Shown: positions 10,101-17,986, counted from the stretch's first letter. The stretch: 64,000 nucleotides of DNA from Neptuniibacter victor (GCA_027943745.1 AP025763.1:2232001-2296000); one strand, 5' to 3'. Made by a program: numbers and translations. Notes: a model not told the origin generated them from the letters alone.

Positions 10101-10672
10101 ATGTTGGCGGGGTTAATGGTCGGCATAAACCATGACATAAACGCCACATCGGACTGATGAGGCATACTGGAAGAGACACAACCATGGTCATCACCGGCAA
10201 TAACAAGCACACCACCGTTAGGCGAACTGCCATAAGTGGTACCATGCTTTAATGCATCAGCTGCACGATCAACACCAGGACCTTTACCGTACCAAATACC
10301 AAAAACGCCATCGACATTTTTATCAGTATCGGATTCAACCTGTTGGGTACCCAATACCATCGTGGCACCCAGTTCCTCGTTAATGGCAGGAACAAAATCG
10401 ATATTGTGCTCTTGAAGTAGTTTCTTCGCTTGCCATAAAGACTGATCGTAACCACCTAATGGCGAACCACGATAGCCACTGATAAAGCCCGCTGTGTTGA
10501 GGTTGTTTTTTTGATCCAACTGGCGCTGCATCAACGGCAAACGTACCAACGCTTGGGTACCGGTTAAAAAAACACGGCCTGTTTTACGTTCGTAACGATC
10601 ATTTAAAGAATAATCATCTAAACCTGTTGCCCCTACTGCAACAGATGCTATACCTTTCTCGTCATGGCTCAT
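7196..10672 (-). CDS. Indolepyruvate:ferredoxin oxidoreductase family protein (fused, single chain)
   Basis: A very large (about 1158-residue) thiamine-diphosphate 2-oxoacid oxidoreductase in which the iorA-like and iorB-like parts are one chain. In order: N-terminal pyrimidine-binding domain with SGYRGSPLGGYD, a YFCSGCPHN motif (443-450), TPP motif GEGTYFHSG...NDAVAMTGGQ (508-545), a cysteine-rich Fe-S region (646-690, CEGCGDC and CVQGFCPS), then the gamma domain beginning GGVGGTGVVTVG. It converts aryl-pyruvates to aryl-acetyl-CoA with reduced ferredoxin. The ATG at 10672 (MSHDEKG) with GAGG upstream is preferred to the upstream ATG at 10726, which would add 18 uncharacteristic residues. 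Confidence 0.9.
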   Translation of the reverse strand: MSHDEKGIASVAVGATGLDDYSLNDRYERKTGRVFLTGTQALVRLPLMQRQLDQKNNLNTAGFISGYRGSPLGGYDQSLWQAKKLLQEHNIDFVPAINEELGATMVLGTQQVESDTDKNVDGVFGIWYGKGPGVDRAADALKHGTTYGSSPNGGVLVIAGDDHGCVSSSMPHQSDVAFMSWFMPTINPANIEEYFEFGLWGIAMSRYSGMWAGFKAISETVESAASVNIDELPTFKVPDDFTMPEGGLHYRWPDLPGPQLETRIEHKLAAVAAFARANPLDRRIYNLEQSRFGIVTTGKAHLDLMAALEMLGLDEEKARALGLDIYKVGMVWPLERTGAMDFVRGKQEVLVIEEKRGIIESQIKEYMSAPDETINVTVVGKKDENGEPLIPYVGELSPNMLARYVADRITKLLGEDFREKLAEIGVRGSTVCDPGGVRRLPYFCSGCPHNSSTKVPEGSRAQAGIGCHFMASWMDRKTESLIQMGGEGVNWISKSRYLENKHVFQNLGEGTYFHSGSLAIRQSLAAGTNITYKILFNDAVAMTGGQPVDGVITVPAIANQVFSEGVKRIAILSDEPEKFSDKSIFPSIATFHHRDELDAVQLELRELPGVTVLIFDQTCAAEKRRRRKRGQFPDPQRRAFINHNVCEGCGDCSEKSNCLSVVPRETEQGRKRRIDQSSCNKDFSCVQGFCPSFVTIEGGKLRKGAGVTIGEAFKQKVSALAQPQISELSGCYNLLVGGVGGTGVVTVGALITMAAHLESKGATVLDFMGFAQKGGTVLSYVRLAPQPDDIRQVRIETGQADAMIACDMVVATSDKALSVLRHNHSRAVLNLAEMATADNVLYRDADMKATRRVRVLGEAVGDDRLDSIDANRLAESLLGDTVFSNVMMLGFAWQNGLVPVSMDALHRAIELNGVAIEKNKTAFSWGRLAAVDLDFVEKSAGGHTPEAELTLEQIIEKNAAFLTQYQDVDYAAVYRALVSKAADAEQAVTISSQALTESVAKQLFRLMAYKDEYEVARLYTETDFLKEVSETFEGDYRIKFHMAPPLLARKLDGQGRPKKMQFGSWMLKGLGLVAKMRGLRGTKLDLFGYHSDRKLERQLRDEYQQLIEQIAGKLTSSNYKAAIELAQLPAEIRGFGPVKEQAVEASKAKSEQLLAQLQ

Positions 10673-10820
10673 GCCATACACCTCAACAATGTACTTCTTA
10701 TTTTTATGTCCGCAGCCAGATTTCATTGATCTATATCAAGCGGCTCAAATTATTGTGAGACAGTTTAGGTTTTTTCTTGCGAAAGGTGCTTGCAAATTAA
10801 CAGCAATATTGGCCTTTATC

Positions 10821-10866
10821 TGAAATATTCATTACCATAAAAAACATTAATAGAAATAATATTTCA
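10821..10866. promoter_or_regulatory. AT-rich divergent control region with 9-bp inverted repeat, possible Lrp-family site
   Basis: TGAAATATT (10821-10829) and AATATTTCA (10858-10866) are perfectly inverted, in an AT-rich intergenic region between the divergent oxidoreductase and Lrp/AsnC genes. Lrp-family proteins bind degenerate AT-rich palindromes, so autoregulation and control of the catabolic operon is plausible. Confidence 0.45.
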
Positions 10867-10889
10867 TTTTTTACCAAAATAGTGAATTT

Positions 10890-11360
10890 ATGACAGAGAC
10901 ACTCGATAGATACGACCGACAGATAATTGCGACCCTCCAAGCGGATGGTCGTATCTCAAATCAGCAGCTGGCAGACCAAGTTGGCTTATCGACAGCCGCC
11001 TGTTGGAGACGTGTAAAAGCACTTGATGAAAGCGGAGTGTTAAAACAGTACACCACCATTGTTAACCCAGAGGCCCTTGGTTATGACCTTTGCGTGCTAA
11101 TCATGGTCTCATTAATACGCCATCAGCAGGGTCATGCCGAAGAGTTCCAAGCGGCGGTTAAAGAATTTCCTGAAGTGCTGCAATGTTATGCAGTTACCGG
11201 TGATGCGGATTACGTTCTACGTGTGGTTATTCAAAACATGGCCGCTTATGACCAGTTTTTAAATGAAAAGATATTTGCTTTACCCGGCGTAAGCCAAGTT
11301 AAATCCAACTTTGCACTTCGTGAGATTAAAAACGACACTGCTATCCCCGTTGGCCTTTAA
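10890..11360 (+). CDS. Lrp/AsnC family transcriptional regulator
   Basis: A 156-residue feast/famine regulator. Residues 7-55 form the helix-turn-helix (LDRYDRQIIATLQADGRISN, then LADQVGLSTAACWRRVKALDE), and residues 65-150 form the RAM effector-binding domain with the YAVTGDADYVLRVV signature. Family members sense amino acids and often control the adjacent catabolic genes. It is divergent from the indolepyruvate oxidoreductase gene, with AT-rich DNA and a 9-bp inverted repeat between them, so it probably governs the amino-acid oxidation genes. A weak hairpin follows the gene. The effector is unknown; an aromatic or branched-chain amino acid is the natural guess. Confidence 0.9.
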   Translation: MTETLDRYDRQIIATLQADGRISNQQLADQVGLSTAACWRRVKALDESGVLKQYTTIVNPEALGYDLCVLIMVSLIRHQQGHAEEFQAAVKEFPEVLQCYAVTGDADYVLRVVIQNMAAYDQFLNEKIFALPGVSQVKSNFALREIKNDTAIPVGL

Positions 11361-11363
11361 TAC

Positions 11364-11386
11364 AAAGCCTATAATCGAAAGGCTTT
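11364..11386 (+). terminator. Weak hairpin after the Lrp/AsnC gene
   Basis: AAAGCCT (11364-11370) and AGGCTTT (11380-11386) form a 7-bp stem just after the stop codon; the tail is A-rich rather than T-rich, so termination strength is uncertain. Confidence 0.4.
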
Positions 11387-11543
11387 AATAAAAAAAGATT
11401 AACATGCCGGCTTTATACGTAGCGAGTTAATCCTCCTCTTCTATACTTAATAAGATATTTCAACTGTTACGCTTTTGATTAGTACAGCTAACACAGTAAC
11501 CACATGAAATACGTGCCTTTATCTTTCTCCTATTCACCCATAA

Positions 11544-12902
11544 ATGCTCTCAATGAGAATAGCAATGAGTCAAAAAAGCCAAACCGACATCATCGACTCG
11601 TTAAAAGCAGAAATAGCGGTGCTTAAAGCCCGCTGCAAAAAGGCAGAAACCGCCGAAAAGAATCTTTTAGATGCTCTTAAAGTTAGCCCTATGGCACTTT
11701 TTCATCACGACAAACAGCTACGCTATACCTGGTTATACAATGGGCATATGGGCTTTGTTCAAGATGACGTTATTGGCAAAACCGATTGGGACATTCTTGA
11801 TAAAGATCTAGCCGATAGAATGGGCGCTATCAAACGACGCGTGTTAGAAACAGGCATTGGTGAACGGGCAGAAATACCGACAGCTCCCGGAAAAGCAGAT
11901 AGCGAATACTTTGATCTCGTCGTTGAACCAATCAAAGATGAACAAAGCGGTGAAGTGATCGGCCTTACCTGTACAGGTATAGATGTCACTCACGATCGTC
12001 GCCAAAGAGAGGAGCATCGTGAAAGCAATGAAGATCTTAAATTTATCTTTGCGGCCTCTCCTCTCCCTATAACCGTGACGGATATCGCTGATGGCTATCA
12101 CCTGTTTTATAACGATGCTGCCGATGAAATGTTCTTAATCAATGAGCGAGTTGATCGAGGTATAGAGAGTAGCCTTTTCTCCCATTTCAATTTTCCACAA
12201 AGCATCTGTGATCATTTGGCAGAAGGTAAGCAGATAGAATCTCATCGATTCGAATACCGAAAAGAGGGACAAACACTTCATCTATCGCTAAACGCCAAAC
12301 AGATTTTTTATAATAATAAGGCGGCAATTTTAGCGACATTTACCGATCTAACACTGCAGATAAAACAACAATATCGATTAGAAGATGCTAGATCAAAAGC
12401 GGAACGACTCGCACACACAGACGTGATGACCGGTTTAGATAATCGGCGTTCTCTTTTTATAAAAGCGGAGCAGATACTTAAATTTCTCAACCGCAATGAC
12501 GATGACCTATGTGCGATTGTTATCGACATAGATTACTTCAAGAAAATCAACGATACATGGGGGCATCCAGCCGGAGACCAAGTTATCGAATCTTTAGGTG
12601 AGTTGCTTAAGGGCTCGATACGCCACAGCGATATCGCGGCCCGATACGGTGGTGAAGAGTTTGCCATCATTCTTCCCAATACGGCTTTAAACTCCGCCAT
12701 GCAGTTTGCTGAAAAATTACGTCAATCTATTGAAAAAATACAGGTCGAAGTTGGCGAAAAAACCATATCTATCAGCGCAAGCTTTGGTGTCGCTAGCTAC
12801 AGTGCAAAAATGTCAGGTATTAGTGATCTTTTGCATGCCGCAGATGTCGCACTCTATAAAGCCAAGAAAACCGGCCGTAACTGCGTAAAATGCACAATAT
12901 AA
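11544..12902 (+). CDS. PAS-PAS-GGDEF diguanylate cyclase
   Basis: A 452-residue soluble c-di-GMP synthase. A short N-terminal coiled coil (about 15-45) leads to two PAS-like sensor domains (about 45-150 and 165-275) and a GGDEF domain (about 285-450). The active site is GGEEF (369-373), and an inhibitory I-site RHSD (360-363) sits exactly five residues before it, so product feedback is expected. No membrane segment was seen, so it senses a cytoplasmic or diffusible cue. The ATG at 11544 is used, but ATG 11565 (MSQKSQTD) is also possible. It stands alone between the Lrp gene and a convergent LysR gene. Confidence 0.88.
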   Translation: MLSMRIAMSQKSQTDIIDSLKAEIAVLKARCKKAETAEKNLLDALKVSPMALFHHDKQLRYTWLYNGHMGFVQDDVIGKTDWDILDKDLADRMGAIKRRVLETGIGERAEIPTAPGKADSEYFDLVVEPIKDEQSGEVIGLTCTGIDVTHDRRQREEHRESNEDLKFIFAASPLPITVTDIADGYHLFYNDAADEMFLINERVDRGIESSLFSHFNFPQSICDHLAEGKQIESHRFEYRKEGQTLHLSLNAKQIFYNNKAAILATFTDLTLQIKQQYRLEDARSKAERLAHTDVMTGLDNRRSLFIKAEQILKFLNRNDDDLCAIVIDIDYFKKINDTWGHPAGDQVIESLGELLKGSIRHSDIAARYGGEEFAIILPNTALNSAMQFAEKLRQSIEKIQVEVGEKTISISASFGVASYSAKMSGISDLLHAADVALYKAKKTGRNCVKCTI

Positions 12903-12936
12903 AAGCTCCGGAAGAAACTTTATTCCCTAAGCGCTT

Positions 12937-13809
12937 CTATACCCAAGGTACTGTTTTAGCATAGCTGACAAATCGTTGAACCTCTTCCAGATTTTCATTC
13001 TCACCCCATTCAAAACCGACAGTTCGCGAGATAGGTTGATCTTCCAATGGGACTTTAACCATTTTGATAGAGCTATAATGCTCAGGCACTAACGCGACGC
13101 CCACATTCGACTCCACAAGGGAGATAGCACGGTCATCTTGATTAGTAATATAAGCTACGTTTAAGCGAATATCTTGTTTCTTTAATAACTCAATCATCAC
13201 TTGACGATGCTCGCAGTGAGAACGAGCAATAAAAGGCTCTTTAGCCAACGCTTCCAAGCTAATACAGCGAGAATGTCTTAAGTGATGATTCACTGGTAAC
13301 GCCAAAACATAAGGTTCACTAAACAGCATTTGGGAGTGAAGAAACTCACGTACTAAACGAGGTTTTTTGCTTAACACCGTCAGCGCTACATCTATTCTAT
13401 CTTCTCGCTCCAAACGCTCCATTTCAGCCGCACTCGCATCAATAATCTCTAACTTCAGATCTGGATTATCACGGCGATACTGCTCTATCAATTCAGCTAC
13501 GCGTGAAATTGAGAGAGTATTAATAACGCCTAGGCGTAAAGACTTCTGAATATCATGATGCTTTAACTCGTTCTTTGCCTTAGCACATTCACCCACAATC
13601 AACTTTGCACGGCGTAAAAGTTTACGCCCTGCGGGGGTCAAAACCACATTGCGCTTATTACGTGTGAACAGCTTCACACCCATCTCTGTCTCTAATTTTG
13701 AGATTGAAGCAGATAAAGCAGGCTGTGAAACAAATGCTCGTTCAGCACCACGAGTAAAACTCTCAGACTCTGCTGCGGCCAAAAACAACCTGAGTTGCTG
13801 TAACTCCAT
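12937..13809 (-). CDS. LysR-type regulator, divergent from the SDR/isomerase pair
   Basis: A 290-residue LysR-type regulator: winged helix-turn-helix at 1-60 (ESFTRGAERAFVSQPALSAS) followed by a periplasmic-binding-like effector domain. ATG 13809 (MELQQLRLF) is the family-typical start; the upstream ATG 13818 adds MHI. It is divergent from the SDR gene, and the intergenic DNA carries three copies of a TAATTATCATAG-type sequence. It is closely similar in sequence to the LysR protein at 19618-20481, suggesting an ancient duplication with each copy controlling its own divergent gene. The effector is unknown. Confidence 0.88.
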   Translation of the reverse strand: MELQQLRLFLAAAESESFTRGAERAFVSQPALSASISKLETEMGVKLFTRNKRNVVLTPAGRKLLRRAKLIVGECAKAKNELKHHDIQKSLRLGVINTLSISRVAELIEQYRRDNPDLKLEIIDASAAEMERLEREDRIDVALTVLSKKPRLVREFLHSQMLFSEPYVLALPVNHHLRHSRCISLEALAKEPFIARSHCEHRQVMIELLKKQDIRLNVAYITNQDDRAISLVESNVGVALVPEHYSSIKMVKVPLEDQPISRTVGFEWGENENLEEVQRFVSYAKTVPWV

Positions 13810-13830
13810 AATATGCACCCTATCTACGCA

Positions 13831-13901
13831 CTATCATAATTACTGCCATCATAACCATTAATTATCATAGCCATATAAACAATCAATTTTAATTATCATA
13901 G
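13831..13901. promoter_or_regulatory. LysR operator region: one inverted and two direct repeats, 31 bp apart
   Basis: CTATCATAATTA at 13831-13842 is the near-inverse of TAATTATCATAG at 13859-13870, which recurs exactly at 13890-13901. The two direct copies are 31 bp apart, about three helical turns, so a LysR tetramer could bind the same DNA face. It lies between the LysR and SDR starts. Confidence 0.6.
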
Positions 13902-14006
13902 TAACACTTATACACTTTTCATAGCTTTAAATGGTTCACCAACAAAAATCGTATCCCGAACTAGAATAACTAACGATGTGATTAACTAATCGGTAAGGAG
14001 AGATAC

Positions 14007-14741
14007 ATGCTTCAGTCTGAACCTAAAAAGGTAGCTTTAATTGTCGGAGCTGGCGATCATTTAGGCAGTGCGATTGCTAAACGTTTCGCCAAAGAGGGTT
14101 ATCACATTGTTGCCACCCGACGCAGAGGCGATCTGGAAACATTACACGCCGATATAAACGCCCTGGGAGGCAGTGCCAGTACGTTCCATTCAGATGCGAG
14201 AGATGAAGAACAGGTCATCAGTCTTATCAAAATGATTGAAACGGATATAGGCCCAATTCACGCCGCGATTTTCAATGTCGGTGGAAACGTCCGCTTCAAT
14301 ATCGCTGACACCAGTGCTCAGGTTTATCGCAAAGTATGGGAGATGTGTGCTTTTGCCGGTTTTCTAATTGGCAGAGAGGTGAGCAACGCGATGCTCAATA
14401 GAAAACAGGGGACAATTCTCTTTACCGGTGCTTCCGCTAGCCTTAGAGGAAACAGTGGCTTTGCCGCCTTTTCAGGAGGCAAGCACGCACTTAGAGCATT
14501 GGCTCAAAGTATGGCTAGGGAACTAGGCCCTCAAGGCATACATATCGCACACATTATTGTCGATGGTCTAATCGAGAACCGCTCAACCGAAGCCCTGTTC
14601 CCTGATCTAGTTGCCAGTAAAGCTGAAGGCGGCATCATTCAACCAGATCAACTTGCCGAAACTTATTGGCAGCTACATAAACAACCAAGAACAGCATGGA
14701 CATTCGAACAAGATATCCGTCCTTATGCTGAAACATGGTAG
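14007..14741 (+). CDS. SDR-family oxidoreductase with Phe in place of the catalytic Tyr
   Basis: A 244-residue short-chain dehydrogenase-like protein with a Rossmann glycine motif GAGDHLG (14-20) and a complete SDR core. The active-site segment reads GFAAFSGGK (151-159), so the usual YxxxK is FxxxK: the catalytic tyrosine is phenylalanine at 155 while Lys159 and the serine segment TGASAS remain. Proteins of this subgroup may use another chemistry or none. The ATG has a strong AAGGAG ribosome site. A thiol-transferase-like isomerase gene follows 58 bp downstream and a LysR gene is divergent, so these form one regulated unit of unknown pathway. Confidence 0.85.
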   Translation: MLQSEPKKVALIVGAGDHLGSAIAKRFAKEGYHIVATRRRGDLETLHADINALGGSASTFHSDARDEEQVISLIKMIETDIGPIHAAIFNVGGNVRFNIADTSAQVYRKVWEMCAFAGFLIGREVSNAMLNRKQGTILFTGASASLRGNSGFAAFSGGKHALRALAQSMARELGPQGIHIAHIIVDGLIENRSTEALFPDLVASKAEGGIIQPDQLAETYWQLHKQPRTAWTFEQDIRPYAETW

Positions 14742-14799
14742 CGAAAAATCTAAAAACCTAAAAAATTTAACTCTTTGTAAGCTTTAAAAGGATATATCT

Positions 14800-15387
14800 A
14801 TGCCTAAGTCTGTCGATTTTTACTATGACTATATCAGTACTGCATCTTACCTCGCGTGGACCCAGCTAGAAAAAATCTGTGCGAAAACAGGCGCAACGAT
14901 CAACTACAAACCTATATTCCTAGGTGGCTTATTCAAAGCCGCGGGTAATACGAGCCCTGCGGTAGTAGAAGCAAAATTTGAATGGTTTAAGCGCGATGCA
15001 CAAAAATACGCGACGCACTACGGTGTCCCCTTTCAGATGAACCCTTACTTTATTTTTAATACGGTAAATCTCATGCGAGGTGCGATCTGGGCTAAAGAGC
15101 AGAACCGCATAGAGGATTACAATAAGATCATGTTTGAAGCGATCTGGGCTGATGCTGCAGAGATGACCAATCCCGCTGTATTAAAAAAAGTACTCGAAGA
15201 TGGGGGCTTTAATGTAGAAGAGGCACTTGCAGCGATGTCTGATCCCGGCAACAAAGCCGCGTTAATAGAAGAAACTGAAGCCGCTGCCAAACTCGGAGCA
15301 TTTGGTGCACCCACTTTCATTGTCGATGGTGAACTTATTTTTGGTCAAGACCGTCTGCATTGGGTAGAGCAAGCACTTAATAGCTAA
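14800..15387 (+). CDS. 2-hydroxychromene-2-carboxylate isomerase/DsbA-like family protein
   Basis: A 195-residue member of the HCCA isomerase (kappa-class GST, DsbA fold) family. It begins FYYDYISTASYLAW, where the family's catalytic Ser and glutathione contacts lie, contains an all-helical insertion, and ends with the diagnostic FGAPTFIVDGELIFGQDRL (about 168-186). True HCCA isomerases act in naphthalene degradation with glutathione; many homologues outside that pathway have unknown substrates, and no other naphthalene genes are seen here. It shares an operon with the SDR gene and starts at an ATG with AAAGGA upstream. A strong hairpin follows the stop. Confidence 0.8.
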   Translation: MPKSVDFYYDYISTASYLAWTQLEKICAKTGATINYKPIFLGGLFKAAGNTSPAVVEAKFEWFKRDAQKYATHYGVPFQMNPYFIFNTVNLMRGAIWAKEQNRIEDYNKIMFEAIWADAAEMTNPAVLKKVLEDGGFNVEEALAAMSDPGNKAALIEETEAAAKLGAFGAPTFIVDGELIFGQDRLHWVEQALNS

Positions 15388-15402
15388 GAAACCTAGCAAG
15401 GG

Positions 15403-15430
15403 GCGCTAGAGTAGATAGATACTCTAGCGC
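15403..15430. terminator. Bidirectional hairpin between convergent genes
   Basis: GCGCTAGAGTA (15403-15413) and TACTCTAGCGC (15420-15430) form a perfect 11-bp stem with a 6-nt loop between the isomerase stop and the DoxX-like stop. No clear T-run is present. Confidence 0.55.
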
Positions 15431-15457
15431 TCAGCTCGCTTCTTTAGGCTTACGCAT

Positions 15458-15844
15458 TCAACTAGCAGCGGTATTTGTTCTAATGGCTAAATAGCAAAGA
15501 ATTAACCCCATAACATTCGTCGTAACGGGGTTGAAAGCTTCAACCAGTAACACAGGCATAACCACTGCTACATATAGCAGAAGAAAAAGTAAGGATGTTA
15601 CGGCTAAATACAACGGCCATACCTTTCGCGGTAAGCAAAGAATGATAAATCCGAGGAGTACTTCACCGAGCCCCGCTAAAGGTGATACCACCCCAGCATC
15701 CAAACCCAAGCCACTCATTCCTACTAATTCTATTTCGATTGGGCTTAACCAGAGAATCTTTGGTGCAAGACCATGATAAATAAATAGAAATGCAACACCG
15801 ATACGTGAAACTAAATTGATCTGTTTGAGTAATCTATTTTGCAC
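15458..15844 (-). CDS. DoxX-like integral membrane protein
   Basis: A small membrane protein of about 128 residues with four hydrophobic helices, resembling the DoxX-like family (RIGVAFLFIYHGLAPKIL near the start). The GTG at 15844 is proposed because AGGCGG sits 7 nt upstream; upstream ATG codons at 15862 and 15901 lack ribosome sites and extend into the preceding gene. It overlaps the end of the DCC-family gene by about 11 bp, so the two are coupled. DoxX-like/DCC pairs are thought to act in membrane redox processes, but no substrate can be assigned. Confidence 0.7.
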   Translation of the reverse strand: MQNRLLKQINLVSRIGVAFLFIYHGLAPKILWLSPIEIELVGMSGLGLDAGVVSPLAGLGEVLLGFIILCLPRKVWPLYLAVTSLLFLLLYVAVVMPVLLVEAFNPVTTNVMGLILCYLAIRTNTAAS

Positions 15845-16268
15845 GTATATACCGCCTATCATGATCGGGTGAAGGTAATACACAATAATCATACTTGCCA
15901 AACAAACGGTAACGATTCAAAGCAATTCGATCGTAAAGCCAGTCCCGGACAGTCAAAGGAATGAACTGAAACAAAGAGGCTGCACGCCAAGGGTATTTTA
16001 ATTGCGATACAATACGTATAAAAGCATCACTCTTTGTATAGATCCGTTCCCCCTCAACATACAACATCGTCTCATACGACTCTGTAGGTAAACCATAATG
16101 TGAGAGTATCGCTTGACCTTCAACTGACTGAACACTACACAATTTGAAAATATAGCCGCGATCATGAGTGATGATAAAGTTACTCCAAGCATTGCAGAGC
16201 TTACAAACGCCATCAAAGAGAATTACTTTATCGTTTACTTTCAAATAAGGAGCTAATTGAGTCGCCAT
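15834..16268 (-). CDS. DCC-family thiol-disulfide oxidoreductase-like protein (DUF393)
   Basis: A 144-residue DUF393 protein. The defining DGVCKLCN motif (around 19-26) supplies a CxxC pair in a thioredoxin-like setting, and the C-terminal RDWLYDRIALNRYRLFGK segment is typical of the family. Such proteins are predicted thiol oxidoreductases; no biochemical role is firmly known. It overlaps the DoxX-like gene downstream and follows the DUF4124 gene with an 8-bp gap, suggesting cotranscription of all three. The ribosome site is weak. The call rests on the motif and length. Confidence 0.82.
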   Translation of the reverse strand: MATQLAPYLKVNDKVILFDGVCKLCNAWSNFIITHDRGYIFKLCSVQSVEGQAILSHYGLPTESYETMLYVEGERIYTKSDAFIRIVSQLKYPWRAASLFQFIPLTVRDWLYDRIALNRYRLFGKYDYCVLPSPDHDRRYIRAK

Positions 16269-16276
16269 TTCGCACG

Positions 16277-16750
16277 CTATCTTTTAACCAAACGTTGCTT
16301 AATGCCCATCGCATCAACCATCATTTTATTTTGCGAATACTCCATAACGTCTATCGCAAAACTACCGAAATCAATTTTGGAACCAGAAACAAAAAACGTT
16401 TCGGGCCTCATACGATGGCCACTGGATATAGTTGTCCACTTATTGCCCTTAAATTCCCAGATATCCTGCCCAATTCCCATATCTGCAGTTGCTTCATTGC
16501 CTACATGCGTAATCAGCCACTGTCCCTGAAGCGAATCAGCAGACAGATTGCTAACTTTTCCTTTAGCGTCCAACTTAGCTATGTCACTAGCGCTACGTTT
16601 AAGAGAATTGGCACTAATCGTGCCACTGCAAGGACGGCTCTGAAAAGACTTTTTACCCGCGTCATCTACACATTTATAAACTTGTCCAGCAGACACAATA
16701 GAAGGGATTAAACAGGTAAAAGCAATCGCTATTATTCGTGAGTACTTCAT
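16277..16750 (-). CDS. DUF4124 domain-containing exported protein
   Basis: A 157-residue exported protein with a signal peptide of about 21 residues (MKYSRIIAIAFTCLIPSIVSA). The DUF4124 motif GQVYKCVDDAGKKSFQSRPC starts directly after cleavage and supplies two cysteines that probably form a disulfide. The remainder has a WEFKGNKWT strand region resembling a small lipocalin-like beta sheet. DUF4124 proteins are common in the envelope of gammaproteobacteria, but their role is unknown. It is probably cotranscribed with the DCC and DoxX-like genes. Confidence 0.75.
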   Translation of the reverse strand: MKYSRIIAIAFTCLIPSIVSAGQVYKCVDDAGKKSFQSRPCSGTISANSLKRSASDIAKLDAKGKVSNLSADSLQGQWLITHVGNEATADMGIGQDIWEFKGNKWTTISSGHRMRPETFFVSGSKIDFGSFAIDVMEYSQNKMMVDAMGIKQRLVKR

Positions 16751-16886
16751 TTCATTATCATCCTTAATCTAGTGAAAAAACACACAACACAGTAAACAAT
16801 CTGGATAGACTGCGAAAATATTGCGCAACATTAAACAGATTAATCAAAATTGGAGCAACCACTCTAAAACACCTGGTCGCTAGTGC

Positions 16887-17276
16887 TTATTCAAACGCCT
16901 GACATTGTGGTATCTGACTGGTAATTGAATACCAAGGTGCTTTCTGAGAAACCCATATATGGTTTTTCTCATCCACCTTTGGGTCATCATCCAAGGAGCC
17001 TAAACGCAGAATGATATGCTCAGTTCCAGCCCTTTTCGCGTAGATTTGCGTGCCGCAATTTGAGCAAAAGAAACGTTCTTTCCCAGGGGATGATTCAAAT
17101 GAGTTAAGGTGGTCAAATCCAGAAAGATTGAAATCCTGATCATTGACTGCGGCAACGCTTGAAAAAGCAGAGCCATGGGCTTTACGACATGTTTTACAGT
17201 GGCAATGGACGATATCGCTCATCGAGCCTGTAATGCTGTATTTAATTTGGCCACAAAGACAGCTACCTGAAATCAT
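16887..17276 (-). CDS. GFA-family zinc protein (glutathione-dependent formaldehyde-activating-like)
   Basis: A 129-residue member of the GFA/CENP-V family. Zinc ligands are visible as CLCG (6-9), CHCKTC (24-29) and FCSNCG (about 70-75), the three conserved cysteine clusters. Family members bind structural zinc, and Gfa accelerates glutathione-formaldehyde adduct formation, but most homologues have unknown activity. No formaldehyde dehydrogenase is nearby, so the family name should not be taken as function. It stands between two short unrelated conserved genes. Confidence 0.85.
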   Translation of the reverse strand: MISGSCLCGQIKYSITGSMSDIVHCHCKTCRKAHGSAFSSVAAVNDQDFNLSGFDHLNSFESSPGKERFFCSNCGTQIYAKRAGTEHIILRLGSLDDDPKVDEKNHIWVSQKAPWYSITSQIPQCQAFE

Positions 17277-17366
17277 CCTTTACCTCAGTTAATTAAAAAC
17301 AAATAAGCTAGTGGCTTAAAGGCACAACACTAGAACCCTAGTTATTGTGCCTTATCGCTTACGGTA

Positions 17367-17792
17367 TTACTTAGACATATGCGCAGCATAAGCCACTGTA
17401 AATGCAGCTTCTTGGAACACCTTCAAGCCCGTTTCAGAAAAAGCGATAGGCAATGGCTTATCAGATAGTACGGCCTTAATTTGCGTAGGCGATAGAATAT
17501 CGACATCAATATCAGCAATAAGCTGGATCGCTGATTCAAGCTTAAAACTGACCGCACCACCAGCAAACTTACCTTTGGGCATACGTTCTTTAATTACTAC
17601 TTTATCGACTTTGTAGTCTTTCATCAGTTGAGCAAAGGCGAACTGAAACTTTTGCAGATCTTCCCGTGAATGCCCTTTTGGAAGCGATAACTTACGAACA
17701 CGACATTCCGGTATATTAAACTGCTGACCTTCCAACTGAACAATACTTACAACGGCATCATTAGCCGATAGATCAACACCACAAATCTTCAT
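17367..17792 (-). CDS. DUF3010 family protein
   Basis: A 141-residue conserved protein matching the DUF3010 pattern: MKICGVDLSANDAVVSIV at the start, VVIKERMPKGKFAGGAVSFKLE in the middle and FTVAYAAH near the end. The DLSANDA segment and alternating strands resemble an RNase H-like or RuvC-like fold, but this is an impression only. No enzymatic function is established. It appears to be a single-gene unit with its own start at ATG 17792. Confidence 0.75.
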   Translation of the reverse strand: MKICGVDLSANDAVVSIVQLEGQQFNIPECRVRKLSLPKGHSREDLQKFQFAFAQLMKDYKVDKVVIKERMPKGKFAGGAVSFKLESAIQLIADIDVDILSPTQIKAVLSDKPLPIAFSETGLKVFQEAAFTVAYAAHMSK

Positions 17793-17963
17793 CTATAATC
17801 CTTTGCCGGTAAAAAAGCCCGACTGTATTCTGGTTAATCCCCAATGCACTTATTCTCACATGGAGATGCATTCTCTTAATCTCCCATAGGGTATCACTGA
17901 CCGCTTAAGGATGAGAATCTAATTATCTTGAAAACCTATCCTTAGCCCCCTTCCATAACAAAA

Positions 17964-17986
17964 AAGCCGACGCTTAGCGTCGGCTT
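17964..17986 (-). terminator. Rho-independent terminator of the SPFH gene
   Basis: AAGCCGACGC / GCGTCGGCTT (17964-17973 and 17977-17986) is a perfect 10-bp stem with a 3-nt loop, followed by T7 on the minus strand, 30 bp after the SPFH stop. Confidence 0.85.
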
